A stretch of 64,000 bases of DNA from Candidatus Cloacimonadota bacterium (GTDB taxonomy: Bacteria; Cloacimonadota; Cloacimonadia; Cloacimonadales; Cloacimonadaceae). Each line of letters begins with the position of its first letter. Positions within the stretch are counted from its first letter, which is position 1. The notes below the pieces were generated by a model. It was not told the origin of the DNA and ran no database searches. It saw nothing but the letters and a program-made list of their open reading frames with translations. Made by a program: the position numbers and the translations under genes. Shown here one piece after another: positions 34,887 through 46,483 of this stretch. Where the stretch lies: contig JAJBAW010000002.1 of NCBI GenBank assembly GCA_020532545.1, positions 1 to 64,000 of the forward strand, written 5' to 3'.

Positions 34887-35612
34887 ATGATTGGCAAAAG
34901 ACTTCGTATCCTACGTAAAGAATTAGGAAAGCGGCAAAGTGACATGGCCAAAGATCTTGGCCTCAATGCCTCGGCCATCTCGCAAATGGAATCCGGCAAG
35001 ATCAGACCATCAATAGAGAGTCTGCTGGAAATGTGGAAGATATACAAGTTAGATCTGCACTGGATGCTCACCGGTGAAGGCGAAATGTTCTGTGAATCCA
35101 GAAATCAATTGGCGATTCACAAACACAAAAGCTGGGACACCCTGCAAAAGATGCTCAATAAGAGCCTGGAAGATATCGCGAAGACCAAGATGGACCTGGT
35201 GGATAGCTCTGTGATCGACCTCCGGGTGGAGGGCGAGATAGCAGCCGGAAATCCGGTGGAAAGTCGTCCCTATTTTACCGATACCATCTCCATCCGCAAA
35301 GGGCAGCTCAAGGGCGATCCCAATCAGTTCATCAGTTTGCGGGTGAATGGCCGCAGCATGGAACCCTCTCTGCACCATAACGATGTGGTGATTATCTCCA
35401 AGTGCAGCGACTGGAAAAAGCTCTCAGGAAAAATCTGCGCCGTGCGCATAGATGGTGCCATCACCTTGAAAATGATGACCCTGGATCAGAATACGCAGAC
35501 CGTGGTGCTGCTGCCGATCAATGAGGATTTCGATCCCATCCTGGTCAAAGCGAACGAGCACAACGATCTTACTCTGATCGGTAATCTGGCGTCTTTGTAT
35601 CGGAAGTATTAA
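34887..35612 (+). CDS. XRE-S24 self-cleaving repressor (LexA/cI-like)
   Basis: A 241-residue regulator. The N-terminal XRE HTH (LRILRKELGKRQSDMAKDLG ... SAISQMESGKIRPS) covers residues 5-60. The C-terminal S24 peptidase has Ser157 in GRSMEPS and Lys195 in ITLKMM, and a LexA-like Ala-Gly cleavage site in EIAAGNPVE near 120. It likely represses genes until cleaved during DNA damage or stress. No phage genes are adjacent. A promoter and dyad precede it; GGAG sits in ACAGGAGTAAGGCT before the ATG. Confidence 0.88.
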   Translation: MIGKRLRILRKELGKRQSDMAKDLGLNASAISQMESGKIRPSIESLLEMWKIYKLDLHWMLTGEGEMFCESRNQLAIHKHKSWDTLQKMLNKSLEDIAKTKMDLVDSSVIDLRVEGEIAAGNPVESRPYFTDTISIRKGQLKGDPNQFISLRVNGRSMEPSLHHNDVVIISKCSDWKKLSGKICAVRIDGAITLKMMTLDQNTQTVVLLPINEDFDPILVKANEHNDLTLIGNLASLYRKY

Positions 35613-35826
35613 GGGAATCTAATACACATAGCAGCCAGGCGTTTAAGCCTGTTTTGCGGAGGGTATTGTCTGGGACAGAGGACAGGTCTGCCTCTTTATG
35701 GATACAAATAGTTGCAAATCTCCACGAGAGCAGGTCTCTATCCCTGTTTAGGGGATTTATCTTGACCAAATGAGCCATAGCAAAAAGCTCGTGAACTAAG
35801 AAAATAACATAATATTTGGAGTGTAA

Positions 35827-37383
35827 ATGCTTAAACTCGATTTAGATAACAATCTGGTAAGTCGCGCCAGAGCAGCCGCTACAAAGATCAGTTCAGACTT
35901 TGACTGGCTGTTCAATGGCTACAGTTCTGTCACCATTGAGCGCACGGTTTTACGGCTGATGGGCATCGATGGAGCTACCGAAGACGGCAAGCCTCTGCCC
36001 AATCTGCTGGTTGATCAATTGCAGAGCGCGGGTGCCTTGCACAAAGGCGCCGCAATCTGGGTGGCTAATGCCATGCATCACAAGTCGCTGACTGCTCAAG
36101 AAGTGGCAGATAGCGTTACCCGTGGAGAGCTTCAGCTCACGGCATTGCCTCTGGCAGAACCTGGGGTGCTCTATAACCTGCTTTCCGCTTTAAGTGAAAA
36201 GATGTTGGGGCAGATCAAAGCGCAAAAAGCGCAACGGGAAGGATATTTTGAGAAATACGGACCCCGCCGGAAGCCCGCCATCTATGTGATCGTGGCCACC
36301 GGGAATATCTATGAAGACCTCACTCAGGCCAGAGCCGCAGCCCGTGAAGGCGCGGACATCATCGCCGTGATCCGCTCCACCGCTCAATCGCTGCTGGATT
36401 ATGTGCCCTATGGCGCTACACTGGTAGGTTTTGGCGGAACTTATGCCACTCAGGAAAACTTTCGCATCATGCGCAAAGGACTGGATGAAGTCTCTGAAGA
36501 ATTGGGGCGCTATATCAGTCTAACGAACTACGCTTCAGGTCTTTGCATGCCGGAGATCGCCGCGATGGGAGCCATCGAAAGGCTGGATCTCATGCTCAAC
36601 GATGCCATGTACGGTATCCTCTTTCGGGATATCAACCCCAAACGCACCCTTTTGGACCAATACTTTGCCCGTATGATCAATGCCTTTGCCGGCATCGAGA
36701 TTCAGACCGGAGAGGACAATTATCTCACCACTTCAGATGCCATCGAAAAGGCCTATACGGTGACCGCCTCCCAATTGCTCAATGAAAGCTTTGCCCTCAA
36801 AAGCGGCGTAAAGCCTGATAAAATGGGGCTGGGACATGCCTATGAAATCGATCCTGAAAAGGAAAACAGCTTTACCTACGAACTGGCTCATGCCATGCTC
36901 ACCAGGCAGCTTTTCCCCGATGCACCGGTCAAATATATGCCGCCCACCAAGTTTGCCAGCGGGAATATCTACAAAACCCATCTCATGGACGCGATGTTCA
37001 ACTTTGTGGGGCAACTCACCGGACAAGGCGTGCAACTTTTGGGCATGATGACCGAGGCTATCCACACTCCGCATCTGGTGGATCGCTCGCTCGCCATCGA
37101 AAATGCAGAATACATCTTCCGCGCCGTCAAGGACTTGGGAGACAGCCTGCAGCTCAGCCCGGATAGTTTTATCAACCGCCGGGCAAATTCGGTGCTGCTG
37201 GAAGCTACGGAATTCCTGGAGAAAGTGGCCGCTGAAGGAATGTTCTCTGCCATGGCTGCTGGCGATTTTGCCGAAATCAAGCGTCCGGAAAATGGCGGTA
37301 AGGGCTTGGATGGCGTCTTTGAGCGCGATCCTGATTACTTCAATCCCTTTATGGAGCAAATGAAAAAGGAGCTGGGACTATGA
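35827..37383 (+). CDS. kamD: Lysine 5,6-aminomutase alpha subunit
   Basis: A 518-residue protein of the KamD family, full length, with the TIM-barrel segments RKPAIYVIVATGNIYEDLTQARAA, ADIIAVIRSTAQSLLDYVPYG and FGGTYATQENFRIMRKGLDE. With KamE and B12/PLP it moves the terminal amino group of D-lysine or beta-lysine in clostridial-type lysine fermentation. Its stop overlaps the kamE start. The other pathway genes (kamA, kdd, kce, kal) are absent here. No cobalamin or lysine riboswitch was recognised in the 214-bp gap upstream. Confidence 0.93.
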   Translation: MLKLDLDNNLVSRARAAATKISSDFDWLFNGYSSVTIERTVLRLMGIDGATEDGKPLPNLLVDQLQSAGALHKGAAIWVANAMHHKSLTAQEVADSVTRGELQLTALPLAEPGVLYNLLSALSEKMLGQIKAQKAQREGYFEKYGPRRKPAIYVIVATGNIYEDLTQARAAAREGADIIAVIRSTAQSLLDYVPYGATLVGFGGTYATQENFRIMRKGLDEVSEELGRYISLTNYASGLCMPEIAAMGAIERLDLMLNDAMYGILFRDINPKRTLLDQYFARMINAFAGIEIQTGEDNYLTTSDAIEKAYTVTASQLLNESFALKSGVKPDKMGLGHAYEIDPEKENSFTYELAHAMLTRQLFPDAPVKYMPPTKFASGNIYKTHLMDAMFNFVGQLTGQGVQLLGMMTEAIHTPHLVDRSLAIENAEYIFRAVKDLGDSLQLSPDSFINRRANSVLLEATEFLEKVAAEGMFSAMAAGDFAEIKRPENGGKGLDGVFERDPDYFNPFMEQMKKELGL

Positions 37384-38113
37384 CTCACATTGTAAAACCT
37401 TATGGCGACACCTTAAACGACGGCAAAGTCCAGCTTTCCTTTGCCCTACCCGTCCTGACCGATGCCCACGGCAAAGAAGCGGCCCGCGTGCTGATCCTTT
37501 CCATGGGTTTTGATGAAGCCGAAATCACCTGTATGCGCGATCTGGGCGAAGGCTTTACGCATTTCATCGCCTATGCCAGCACTTCCGCAAGTGTCGATAC
37601 CTCCAAGATCAAGGTCAAAGTGGTGGAGACTCCGGTGATGGAAATGGAAGAGACCGATCTGTATATAGCAGAGCATCTTGGGCGTGAAATCACGATCGTG
37701 GGTGCTTGCATCGAAAGCGATGCGCACACGGTAGGTATCGATGCCATCATGAATATGAAGGGCTACAATCACCGGTTTGGACTGGAGCGCTATCAAAGCT
37801 TTAACGCCGTAAACATGGGCGCACAAGTGGCTTCGGAAGATCTTCTGGCCAAAGCGCGCGAACTTTCTGCAGACGTGATCCTGGTCTCGCAGGTGGTTAC
37901 TCAGAAGAATATCCATATCCAAAACCTCACCCGCCTCATCGAACTCGCCGAAGCTGAAGGGCTCAGAGACAAGATGCTCTTCATCTGCGGAGGACCCCGG
38001 ATTTCGCATGAATTGGCCATAGAATTGGGCTACGATGCCGGCTTTGGCACAGGCACCTATTCCACAGATGTGGCATCATATATCGCCATCACTTTGAGCA
38101 AGAAGCAGGCTGA

Positions 38114-38117
<4 letters not shown>
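37380..38117 (+). CDS. kamE: Lysine 5,6-aminomutase beta subunit (B12-binding)
   Basis: A 245-residue subunit with the base-off cobalamin motif DxHxxG (SDAHTVG, D114-H116-G119) and the PLP-linked Lys127 in MNMKGY. The Rossmann part (VILVSQVVTQKNIHIQNLTRLIEL) follows. It carries adenosylcobalamin and PLP for the aminomutase. It is coupled to kamD by overlap on the left and to rseP (ATGA) on the right. Confidence 0.94.
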
Positions 38118-40532
<2,415 letters not shown>

Positions 40533-40546
40533 AGAGCCTATCTGGA

Positions 40547-41902
40547 ATGAATAAAGCTAAGTTATATTGGCTGCTGGTTTTTGCCTTAAGCTTTGCCCTC
40601 CTCGTGGCAGAAGAAGCTCCGCGCAATCTGGCCCTCACAGAAAATCCTCCCTTGGTCCCCATCGAAATGAAACGCCCGGGCTATTGGATCTCCAGGCATG
40701 CCAGTCCAGACAGCATCATGATGGATGCCGCCGCCATTGCAGCTTTCAATACCCAGGTTGTGCGCAAAGGTGGGGTCTCACAACTGGGTGAACAGCCGCT
40801 TTCCATGAATGAAAAGAGCCTCAACAAGGCCATCGACGAATGCTACACCATGATCCGCAATACCGGCAAATTCGATGCCCAGGGAACCCATCTCCAGAAG
40901 AGCTTTTGGAAGGAGCTGGAAACCACGCTCAACAAAGGCGCCATCAAACCCCGCAATCCATCCCGCTTTGGCTTCCCCATCCGCTTTAGCAATCAGCGCC
41001 TGGCCCCCTACTCAGGCATCATCAGCTCCGACTATCTGGATAATGAATTTGACGCCCTGCAAAATAGCGGCTACGACATCGCGGAACCCCTGATCATCAG
41101 GCATGAATCCACCGATGGAAAGTGGTATTTTGCTAACGGTCGCACTTCTATGGGCTGGTTTTTGAAAGAAGACATCGCGCTGATGGATTGGGAGAGCTGG
41201 CTGCGCTATCAGCAAAGCCGGGATTTCATCGTCACCACCAGTGACAAGAGTGATCTGTATCGGGATGCAGCCCGCACGGACTTCTGGGGACTGATCCGGA
41301 TGGGAAACCGCTTGCCGTGGGTCTCCGAAACTGCTGATTGCTATGAAGTTTTGCTGCCAGGAGCTGAGGGCAAGACTGTCTTTATCTCAAAAAAGGATGC
41401 TCATTACGGATATCTCCCCTATACTGCCAGAAACGTCTATGAACTTGGCCTGGGCGCTCTCAATGCACCCTACGGCTGGGGAGATCTCAATGCAGAATAC
41501 GATTGCTCCGGCCTGATCAAGCAAGTCTATCAATGCATGGGCATCTATCTCCCGCGCAATGGCAGTGCGCAATATGCAGTTGGCTCTGCGATACATGTAT
41601 TTGATGGCACAGAAGAGGCCCTGCAAAAAGAAGAAATCATCGCCCAAATCGCCATCCCGGCCGCTACTATGCTGAGATTCCCGGGGCATATCATGTTATA
41701 TCTGGGCTCGGTGGATGGCAAAAGCTATGTCCTGCAAGCAATCTGGGGAGTCAGAATCCCTGCTGTGGACGGCCAGGACAAGGATCAGGTGATCGCTGCA
41801 AACCGTACCCTGGTAAGCGATTTGTCCCTGGGACAGTACAGCAAAAAAGGCAGTCTGCTCCACAGAATCACCAGCCTTTCCCGGATTATGTATGATAAAT
41901 AA
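40547..41902 (+). CDS. Secreted NlpC/P60 (C40) peptidase with SH3-like domains
   Basis: A 451-residue protein from ATG 40547 with signal peptide LYWLLVFALSFALLVAEE (a TTG at 40529 is less likely). The middle part has SH3b-like segments. The C40 domain has the catalytic Cys in GWGDLNAEYDCSGLIKQVY (about 320-338) and His in PGHIMLYLGSV (about 387-397). It cleaves peptide stems in cell-wall turnover, in the periplasm. The layout resembles the YkfC-like enzymes of Bacteroidetes. Confidence 0.87.
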   Translation: MNKAKLYWLLVFALSFALLVAEEAPRNLALTENPPLVPIEMKRPGYWISRHASPDSIMMDAAAIAAFNTQVVRKGGVSQLGEQPLSMNEKSLNKAIDECYTMIRNTGKFDAQGTHLQKSFWKELETTLNKGAIKPRNPSRFGFPIRFSNQRLAPYSGIISSDYLDNEFDALQNSGYDIAEPLIIRHESTDGKWYFANGRTSMGWFLKEDIALMDWESWLRYQQSRDFIVTTSDKSDLYRDAARTDFWGLIRMGNRLPWVSETADCYEVLLPGAEGKTVFISKKDAHYGYLPYTARNVYELGLGALNAPYGWGDLNAEYDCSGLIKQVYQCMGIYLPRNGSAQYAVGSAIHVFDGTEEALQKEEIIAQIAIPAATMLRFPGHIMLYLGSVDGKSYVLQAIWGVRIPAVDGQDKDQVIAANRTLVSDLSLGQYSKKGSLLHRITSLSRIMYDK

Positions 41903-41912
41903 GGAGTCTTTG

Positions 41913-42764
41913 ATGTACAAACGTATTGCCCTTACCGTGGTAGTTTTCCTGCTCGTGATTGCGGCACTTTTGGGGATAAAATCGCCCCGGACCCATATCC
42001 TCGAGACCGATAGAGTGCTAGAAGCTTCCGGCATCGCCCACAGCTTGATTAATGAGAATGTACTCTATACCCACAACGATTCTGGTAATAAACCCTCTGT
42101 CTTTGCGATCGATACCGATGGCAAACTGCTGGCAGAAATCGTGATTGAGGGGGCCACAAACCGGGATTGGGAAGACATCGCCACAGCCATCGATCCCCTA
42201 GACGGCAAAGCCTATATCTACATCGGTGAGATCGGTGATAATAGCGCAAGACACCCTTCAGTCAAGGTTTACCGAGCCCCCGAGCCCAGCCTTAGCAAGG
42301 CGGATTCCATCTATCATGTCAGTGCGATCCAGACCTACAGCATCGTCTATGAAGATGGGCCACGAGACGCAGAAGCGCTATTTATCGAGCCTAAAACCGG
42401 TGATATCTATATCATCAGTAAACGCGAGGAACGTGTAGGCATCTACCAGGTCTCATACCCACCATCCACCCTGAAAGTGAATACGGCTAAGAAGCTGGGC
42501 ACCATGAACATGAGTTGGGTAACTGCTGCGGATATCAGCCCCGATGGCAAGTACATTCTGGTCAAGAATTACCCCGGCATCAGACGCTATAAAAAAGGCA
42601 CGCGACGCAGTGTGCAAAAAGCTCTTTCCGGCAAAGGCAAAAGCCTGCCTTACAGCCTTGAGGCACAGGGAGAAGCAGTGTGCTTCGGGCCGAAGGGCAA
42701 GGGCTATTACACCCTCAGTGAAGCCAGTGGTGATGCACCGCAGATCCTTTATTATTATAAGTAA
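41913..42764 (+). CDS. Exported beta-propeller-like protein, unknown function
   Basis: A 283-residue protein from ATG 41913 (AAGGAG-TCTTTG site). One N-terminal membrane segment (IALTVVVFLLVIAALLG) then repeated strands: VLYTHNDSGNKPSVFAIDTDG, NRDWEDIATAIDPLDGKAYIYIGEIGDN, and DAEALFIEPKTGDIYIISKR. The HNDSGN and DWEDIA motifs are seen in exported propeller/esterase-like proteins of unknown role. It is likely periplasmic and anchored, co-transcribed with the C40 peptidase. Confidence 0.6.
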   Translation: MYKRIALTVVVFLLVIAALLGIKSPRTHILETDRVLEASGIAHSLINENVLYTHNDSGNKPSVFAIDTDGKLLAEIVIEGATNRDWEDIATAIDPLDGKAYIYIGEIGDNSARHPSVKVYRAPEPSLSKADSIYHVSAIQTYSIVYEDGPRDAEALFIEPKTGDIYIISKREERVGIYQVSYPPSTLKVNTAKKLGTMNMSWVTAADISPDGKYILVKNYPGIRRYKKGTRRSVQKALSGKGKSLPYSLEAQGEAVCFGPKGKGYYTLSEASGDAPQILYYYK

Positions 42765-42782
42765 TTAGCGAATAAAAAGCCT

Positions 42783-42931
42783 AATCTGTGTGATCCGTGA
42801 GATCTGTGAGAGACTCTTTTCTCAAGCTCTGAAACCAGTCTAAACTCCTGCTAAAGCTATAGCATACACCGGCTAAAGCCAGCGTTACGGTTACGCCAAT
42901 CCGCGTAATCCGCGTGATCTGCGTGAGATTC
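42783..42931. repeat. Two 10-bp-period tracts
   Basis: AATCTGTGTG / ATCCGTGAGA / TCTGTGAGAG (42783-42812) and AATCCGCGTA / ATCCGCGTGA / TCTGCGTGAG (42898-42927), separated by unrelated sequence. Both have a 10-base period. No gene was seen. Confidence 0.55.
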
Positions 42932-42943
42932 TCTTCACGAACT

Positions 42944-44332
42944 CTAGTCTCGCTTTCCCACTCGAACTCTCCAACCAAAGACCCGGCTCATGGTATAAGC
43001 CAGAGCCTTCCTGAGCGGCACCGAGCGATATTCACGCACCAGTGCAAGAGGGATAAAGGCTCCCCAACGCGCCAAAGCCCCCACGCCAAAGACCACTTGC
43101 TCCGGATCCAGCACCCGAATGCCTATATCCAGGCTCCCGGGATAAAAGATACCGCTAGCCAGGGTGGAACTCATCATAAATACCCCTACCACCGCCGCAT
43201 AGATACCGCTATAAGCCTGCTCCCTGCGTTTGGGTGCGATCGAGAGCACAAAGTTGGTGGTGATGATCCCAGCTCCGGCCCACATGAATCCTGAGGATAT
43301 GCCTTCGAACCAGAGGATTGAGTGATTCTGCGCACTCATAAACAGCCAAAACAGCGGATTCAAGCCCCCCAAAAATACGCAGATCTTCATGGCAGTTTTA
43401 TTGCCAAAACGGTCGATGAATTTACCCCAAAAGCCAAAGGACAAGAGCGAGGTACCCATGTGCAAGGTATTGTAAAGCTGCACCTCAAAGAGCCCCATCT
43501 GTAGATTCTTCAGCATAAAAGGACCCCAAAAGGGACTGCCAATTCCGGTGGCCAACATCCACCAGGAGCCGAAGATCAAAAGCAGCCGGAAGTTCTTATT
43601 CTGAAAAGGCTCACGGAAGACTTGGGCAAGGCTTTGATCTGAATTATGTGCCCGCTTCCGCTCCGGCTGCAGAGCCAAAAAGGACAGGCCAATAATCCCC
43701 ACAATAGAGGCAAAAACATAGACAAAAGCCAGGAACAGTGCCTGATTCTGGGGGACAAAAAAGCCCTCTGCACCCAGACGGGCAATATAGCTCTGCCCTC
43801 TTTCACCAGCTTCAAAGAGATCCACATGATAGCTGACCACATAGCTCACGACGAGGCCGATGACAAGCAGAAATTGATTGCGCCGCGAGAAGAATCTACC
43901 CCGGATGCGCAGCGGAATCAGATCGCTGACCCAGGCAATCCAGATATTAGCTCCCGTGGCCTGAAAACCCGCGCTGAAAAAGAGCAGGGTCAGCATGAAC
44001 CAAATCCCCTTCTGGTGAGAAGGGAAGAGCAGCGCCAGTCCCAAAAACAGGGTCAGAAAACGTCCAACAAAGGTAATCCAGATGCAGAGCCATTTCCGCT
44101 GGGAAACATGATGCGAAAACGCCACTCCCAGAGGCTGCCAGATCGCGGAGATTTGACCGATAGCAGACAAAAAGCTGTATTGCAGAGGACTCGCACCCAT
44201 CAAAACCATCAGTTTGGTGATGAAGCTGCTGCCGATCTGAGCCAGATTGCCATAAACCTGGGCAAAGGCTCCTTCCGTGATGGAACTGCGATACACCCGC
44301 CGGATCAGGCTACCGCGCTTTTTCTCTGACAT
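42944..44332 (-). CDS. MFS transporter
   Basis: A 462-residue integral membrane protein with about twelve hydrophobic segments (for example ILFSAGFQATGANIWIAWVSDLI, FLLVIGLVVSYVVSYHV, LAFVYVFASIVGIIGLSFLAL) and the loop RGRFFSRRNQ between helices, typical of the major facilitator family. The substrate is unknown. The start follows AAGGAAGTCAG. It is convergent with the exported gene on its left and divergent from the AbiE operon. Confidence 0.8.
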   Translation of the reverse strand: MSEKKRGSLIRRVYRSSITEGAFAQVYGNLAQIGSSFITKLMVLMGASPLQYSFLSAIGQISAIWQPLGVAFSHHVSQRKWLCIWITFVGRFLTLFLGLALLFPSHQKGIWFMLTLLFFSAGFQATGANIWIAWVSDLIPLRIRGRFFSRRNQFLLVIGLVVSYVVSYHVDLFEAGERGQSYIARLGAEGFFVPQNQALFLAFVYVFASIVGIIGLSFLALQPERKRAHNSDQSLAQVFREPFQNKNFRLLLIFGSWWMLATGIGSPFWGPFMLKNLQMGLFEVQLYNTLHMGTSLLSFGFWGKFIDRFGNKTAMKICVFLGGLNPLFWLFMSAQNHSILWFEGISSGFMWAGAGIITTNFVLSIAPKRREQAYSGIYAAVVGVFMMSSTLASGIFYPGSLDIGIRVLDPEQVVFGVGALARWGAFIPLALVREYRSVPLRKALAYTMSRVFGWRVRVGKRD

Positions 44333-44432
44333 CTGACTTCCTTATCCTATCATTTCTGATATCCTATGCTCAAAACAGCGGGTTTCTGTCCATACTTTTT
44401 TCTTCGAATACGCTTCTGCTTAGATTAGTCTA

Positions 44433-44525
44433 CCCTGTTCGATGTCGTGTAGATGACGCGTAGATAGTAGTAATAAATCCTCTTATCTACATGTCATATT
44501 CACGACAAGCTATCCAGGAAGGACT
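44433..44525 (-). repeat. Dispersed hairpin repeat A, copy 2
   Basis: The inverted counterpart of 12567-12661. On the minus strand it opens AGTCCTTCCTGGATAG and contains TGTAGATAAGAG, CTATCTACGCGTCATCTAC and CACGACATCGAAC; most positions match copy 1. It lies 150 bp before the AbiE operon. Confidence 0.7.
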
Positions 44526-44640
44526 TTGCAAGCCAAACTAAATCCGTCCTATCCCTGTGACCATTAATCCTAAGTCTCACCCAAACTTGCAAATGAGCAG
44601 CATCTGTCAGGGCAGGCCGAAAAAAGCTTGACATAAAGCC

Positions 44641-44667
44641 AGCATGTTGACAAACTGTCCACATGCT
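44641..44667. promoter_or_regulatory. AbiE operator-like inverted repeat
   Basis: AGCATGTTGACA-AAC-TGTCCACATGCT, 11 of 12 bases paired, ending just before the GGAGGT ribosome site. A TTGACA at 44628-44633 lies 8 bases upstream. AbiEi antitoxins are known to repress their own operon through inverted repeats, which fits this site. Confidence 0.6.
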
Positions 44668-44676
44668 GGAGGTAAG

Positions 44677-45291
44677 ATGATAGCAGAATTAATGAAAGTG
44701 ACTAAACAACCTTTTGATTACCAATATCTTTGCGGTTTGCTGAAAGATTTTAAGCACCCCCGTAATAAAATATCCAGCCTGATCAGCTCTGGAGAGTTAA
44801 TTCCCCTCAAACGGGGCTTGTATATATTGAGCGAGCAATACAACCAGCAAGTAATACCAGAAGTGATTGCGAATGCGCTATATGGCCCCTCCTATATCTC
44901 GAGCGATTATGCCTTGGCCTACTACGGCATGATACCGGAGCGCGCCTATAACATCAGCTCTGTTACAACCGGCAGAAAGAAGCTATATCATACCAAGGTT
45001 GGCACTTATAGTTATCGATCCCTGAAGCTTTCCTATTACCAAATAGCTTACCATATCCAAAACAAAGAGGGCACAAACTTCCTGATTGCCACGCCGGAAA
45101 AGGCACTGTGCGACAAACTTTATTATTATCCTGTTCAACCAGGAATTGCAGAGCTTGATCAAGCTCTCAGCGAAGATTTGCGTATTGATCACATTGCCTT
45201 GCAAAGTCTAAAGGGCAGTCTGATTATGAAGATTGCTAAGACCGCAAATTCCACCAATCTCAATCTCTTAAGTAAAATGGTAAAACAATGA
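44677..45291 (+). CDS. Type IV toxin-antitoxin AbiEi-family antitoxin
   Basis: A 204-residue protein from ATG 44677 (GGAGGTAAG site; an upstream frame to 44644 would run through the operator). N-terminal winged HTH (NKISSLISSGELIPLKRGLYIL near residues 33-55), then the AbiEi core: VIANALYGPSYISSDYALAYYGMIPE, SVTTGRKK, and IATPEKALCDKLYYYP. It represses the operon and counters the AbiEii nucleotidyltransferase. Its stop overlaps the toxin start by 4 bases. The pair is a phage-defence or stabilising module. Confidence 0.85.
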   Translation: MIAELMKVTKQPFDYQYLCGLLKDFKHPRNKISSLISSGELIPLKRGLYILSEQYNQQVIPEVIANALYGPSYISSDYALAYYGMIPERAYNISSVTTGRKKLYHTKVGTYSYRSLKLSYYQIAYHIQNKEGTNFLIATPEKALCDKLYYYPVQPGIAELDQALSEDLRIDHIALQSLKGSLIMKIAKTANSTNLNLLSKMVKQ

Positions 45292-46160
45292 TAAAGAATC
45301 AAGCCCTTACAACGCTTATAGAACGCCTTTCGCCAAAGACCACGGCAGAATATAAACAGGCCCTGCTGGTCGCTATGCAGGAGATTTCTCTATTAGGCTT
45401 GTGGCGCAGCGGTTTCTTTGAGTATGCTGCTTTTTATGGTGGAACTGCGCTCAGTTTGTTTCACAGCCTTGACCGCTTCTCAGAAGACCTGGATTTTTCC
45501 TTGCTGAGGCCCCTGCCGGAATTCTCGCTAAGCGCTTTTCTGGCCGGAGTTCGCCAGGAGCTAAGAGCGTGGGGCATAGATGCAGATCTTGCTATGGTGC
45601 AGAAGACAAGCGGCAGCATACAAACAGCTAATATCAAGGCTAATACCCGGTCTATAATGGCTTCTATTTCGCTTCCTGCCAATATGTTGAAAGGGTTTCA
45701 CAGTGATGAGATAAGCCATGTGAAGTTTGAGCTAGACCCCTATCCACCCTGTAGTTTCGCCACTGAGATGAAGTTCTTGCTGTCTCCCATACCCTTCACT
45801 GTTAAGCTTATGAGCCCCCCTGATCTCTATGCGGGGAAAATGCATGCGCTTCTGGCACGTAACTGGCAGAATCGCGTTAAGGGCCGGGATTGGTATGATT
45901 TTATCTGGTTTGTAAAGCATAAGATTCCGCTAAATCTACCTCACCTCGAGGCACGTTTGAAGCAGAGCGGCCATCTGGATTATGAAGCTACATTAACGGT
46001 AAGTCAATTCTCCATAATCTTGCAAAAACGCATAAGAACAGTAGATTATGAGCAGGCAAAGCAGGATGTCTTAGCCTTTATCTTGGATCCACGTCAGTTG
46101 GAAAACTGGTCAGAGGAGCTCTTTGCTCAGCTTGCAGAGCTAATAACCTTCCAAGAGTAA
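45288..46160 (+). CDS. AbiEii-family nucleotidyltransferase toxin
   Basis: A 290-residue protein of the DNA polymerase beta-like nucleotidyltransferase family. The active site GGTALSLFHSLDRFSEDLDFSLL is near residues 49-71, with both catalytic Asp. The C-terminal motif AGKMHALLARNWQNRVKGRDWYDFIWFV (near 180-207) is typical of AbiEii/JHP933 proteins, which modify tRNA or other targets to arrest growth. It is translationally coupled to the AbiEi gene. Confidence 0.9.
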   Translation: MIKNQALTTLIERLSPKTTAEYKQALLVAMQEISLLGLWRSGFFEYAAFYGGTALSLFHSLDRFSEDLDFSLLRPLPEFSLSAFLAGVRQELRAWGIDADLAMVQKTSGSIQTANIKANTRSIMASISLPANMLKGFHSDEISHVKFELDPYPPCSFATEMKFLLSPIPFTVKLMSPPDLYAGKMHALLARNWQNRVKGRDWYDFIWFVKHKIPLNLPHLEARLKQSGHLDYEATLTVSQFSIILQKRIRTVDYEQAKQDVLAFILDPRQLENWSEELFAQLAELITFQE

Positions 46161-46483
46161 TTATATAGTATCAAGTAATTCACCAAATCGTATCAATTTA
46201 GTTGCAAACGCCTGTTTTCATGTCGGCAGAGCCGCACAATCTTCGCAAACCCTCTAAACACATACAAGATAATCCGTGTAAATCCGTTCGCTCCGTACAA
46301 TCCCTGAGACCATCAAATAGGAGCTATTCCAGATAATGGTCAAAAAGTTCTTGACAAGCAGATCGGCCTGGGTTTAACTGACACCAGATAGCTTATTAAC
46401 TAATATCAAAGAACTTAATAAAACAATAATGAGCAATATCAGCTCTTTAACCAAGACCCAGAAACGGGAAGAAAGGAAAGAAT
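46161..46483 (+). promoter_or_regulatory. 323-bp leader with promoter and AT-rich dyad
   Basis: Holds TTGACA (46351-46356), 17-base spacer, TTAACT (46374-46379), then TTATTAA (46393-46399) and TTAATAA (46415-46421) as an inverted repeat, before the HTH-M29 gene. A further stretch of 10-base-period sequence (AATCCGTGTAAATCCG) is near 46270. No gene was seen. Confidence 0.4.

Noticed and set aside
35613-35826. Cobalamin or lysine riboswitch before kamD
   Set aside because: No box or conserved core of either class was recognised; only short hairpins such as CAGGCG-TTTAA-GCCTG are present.
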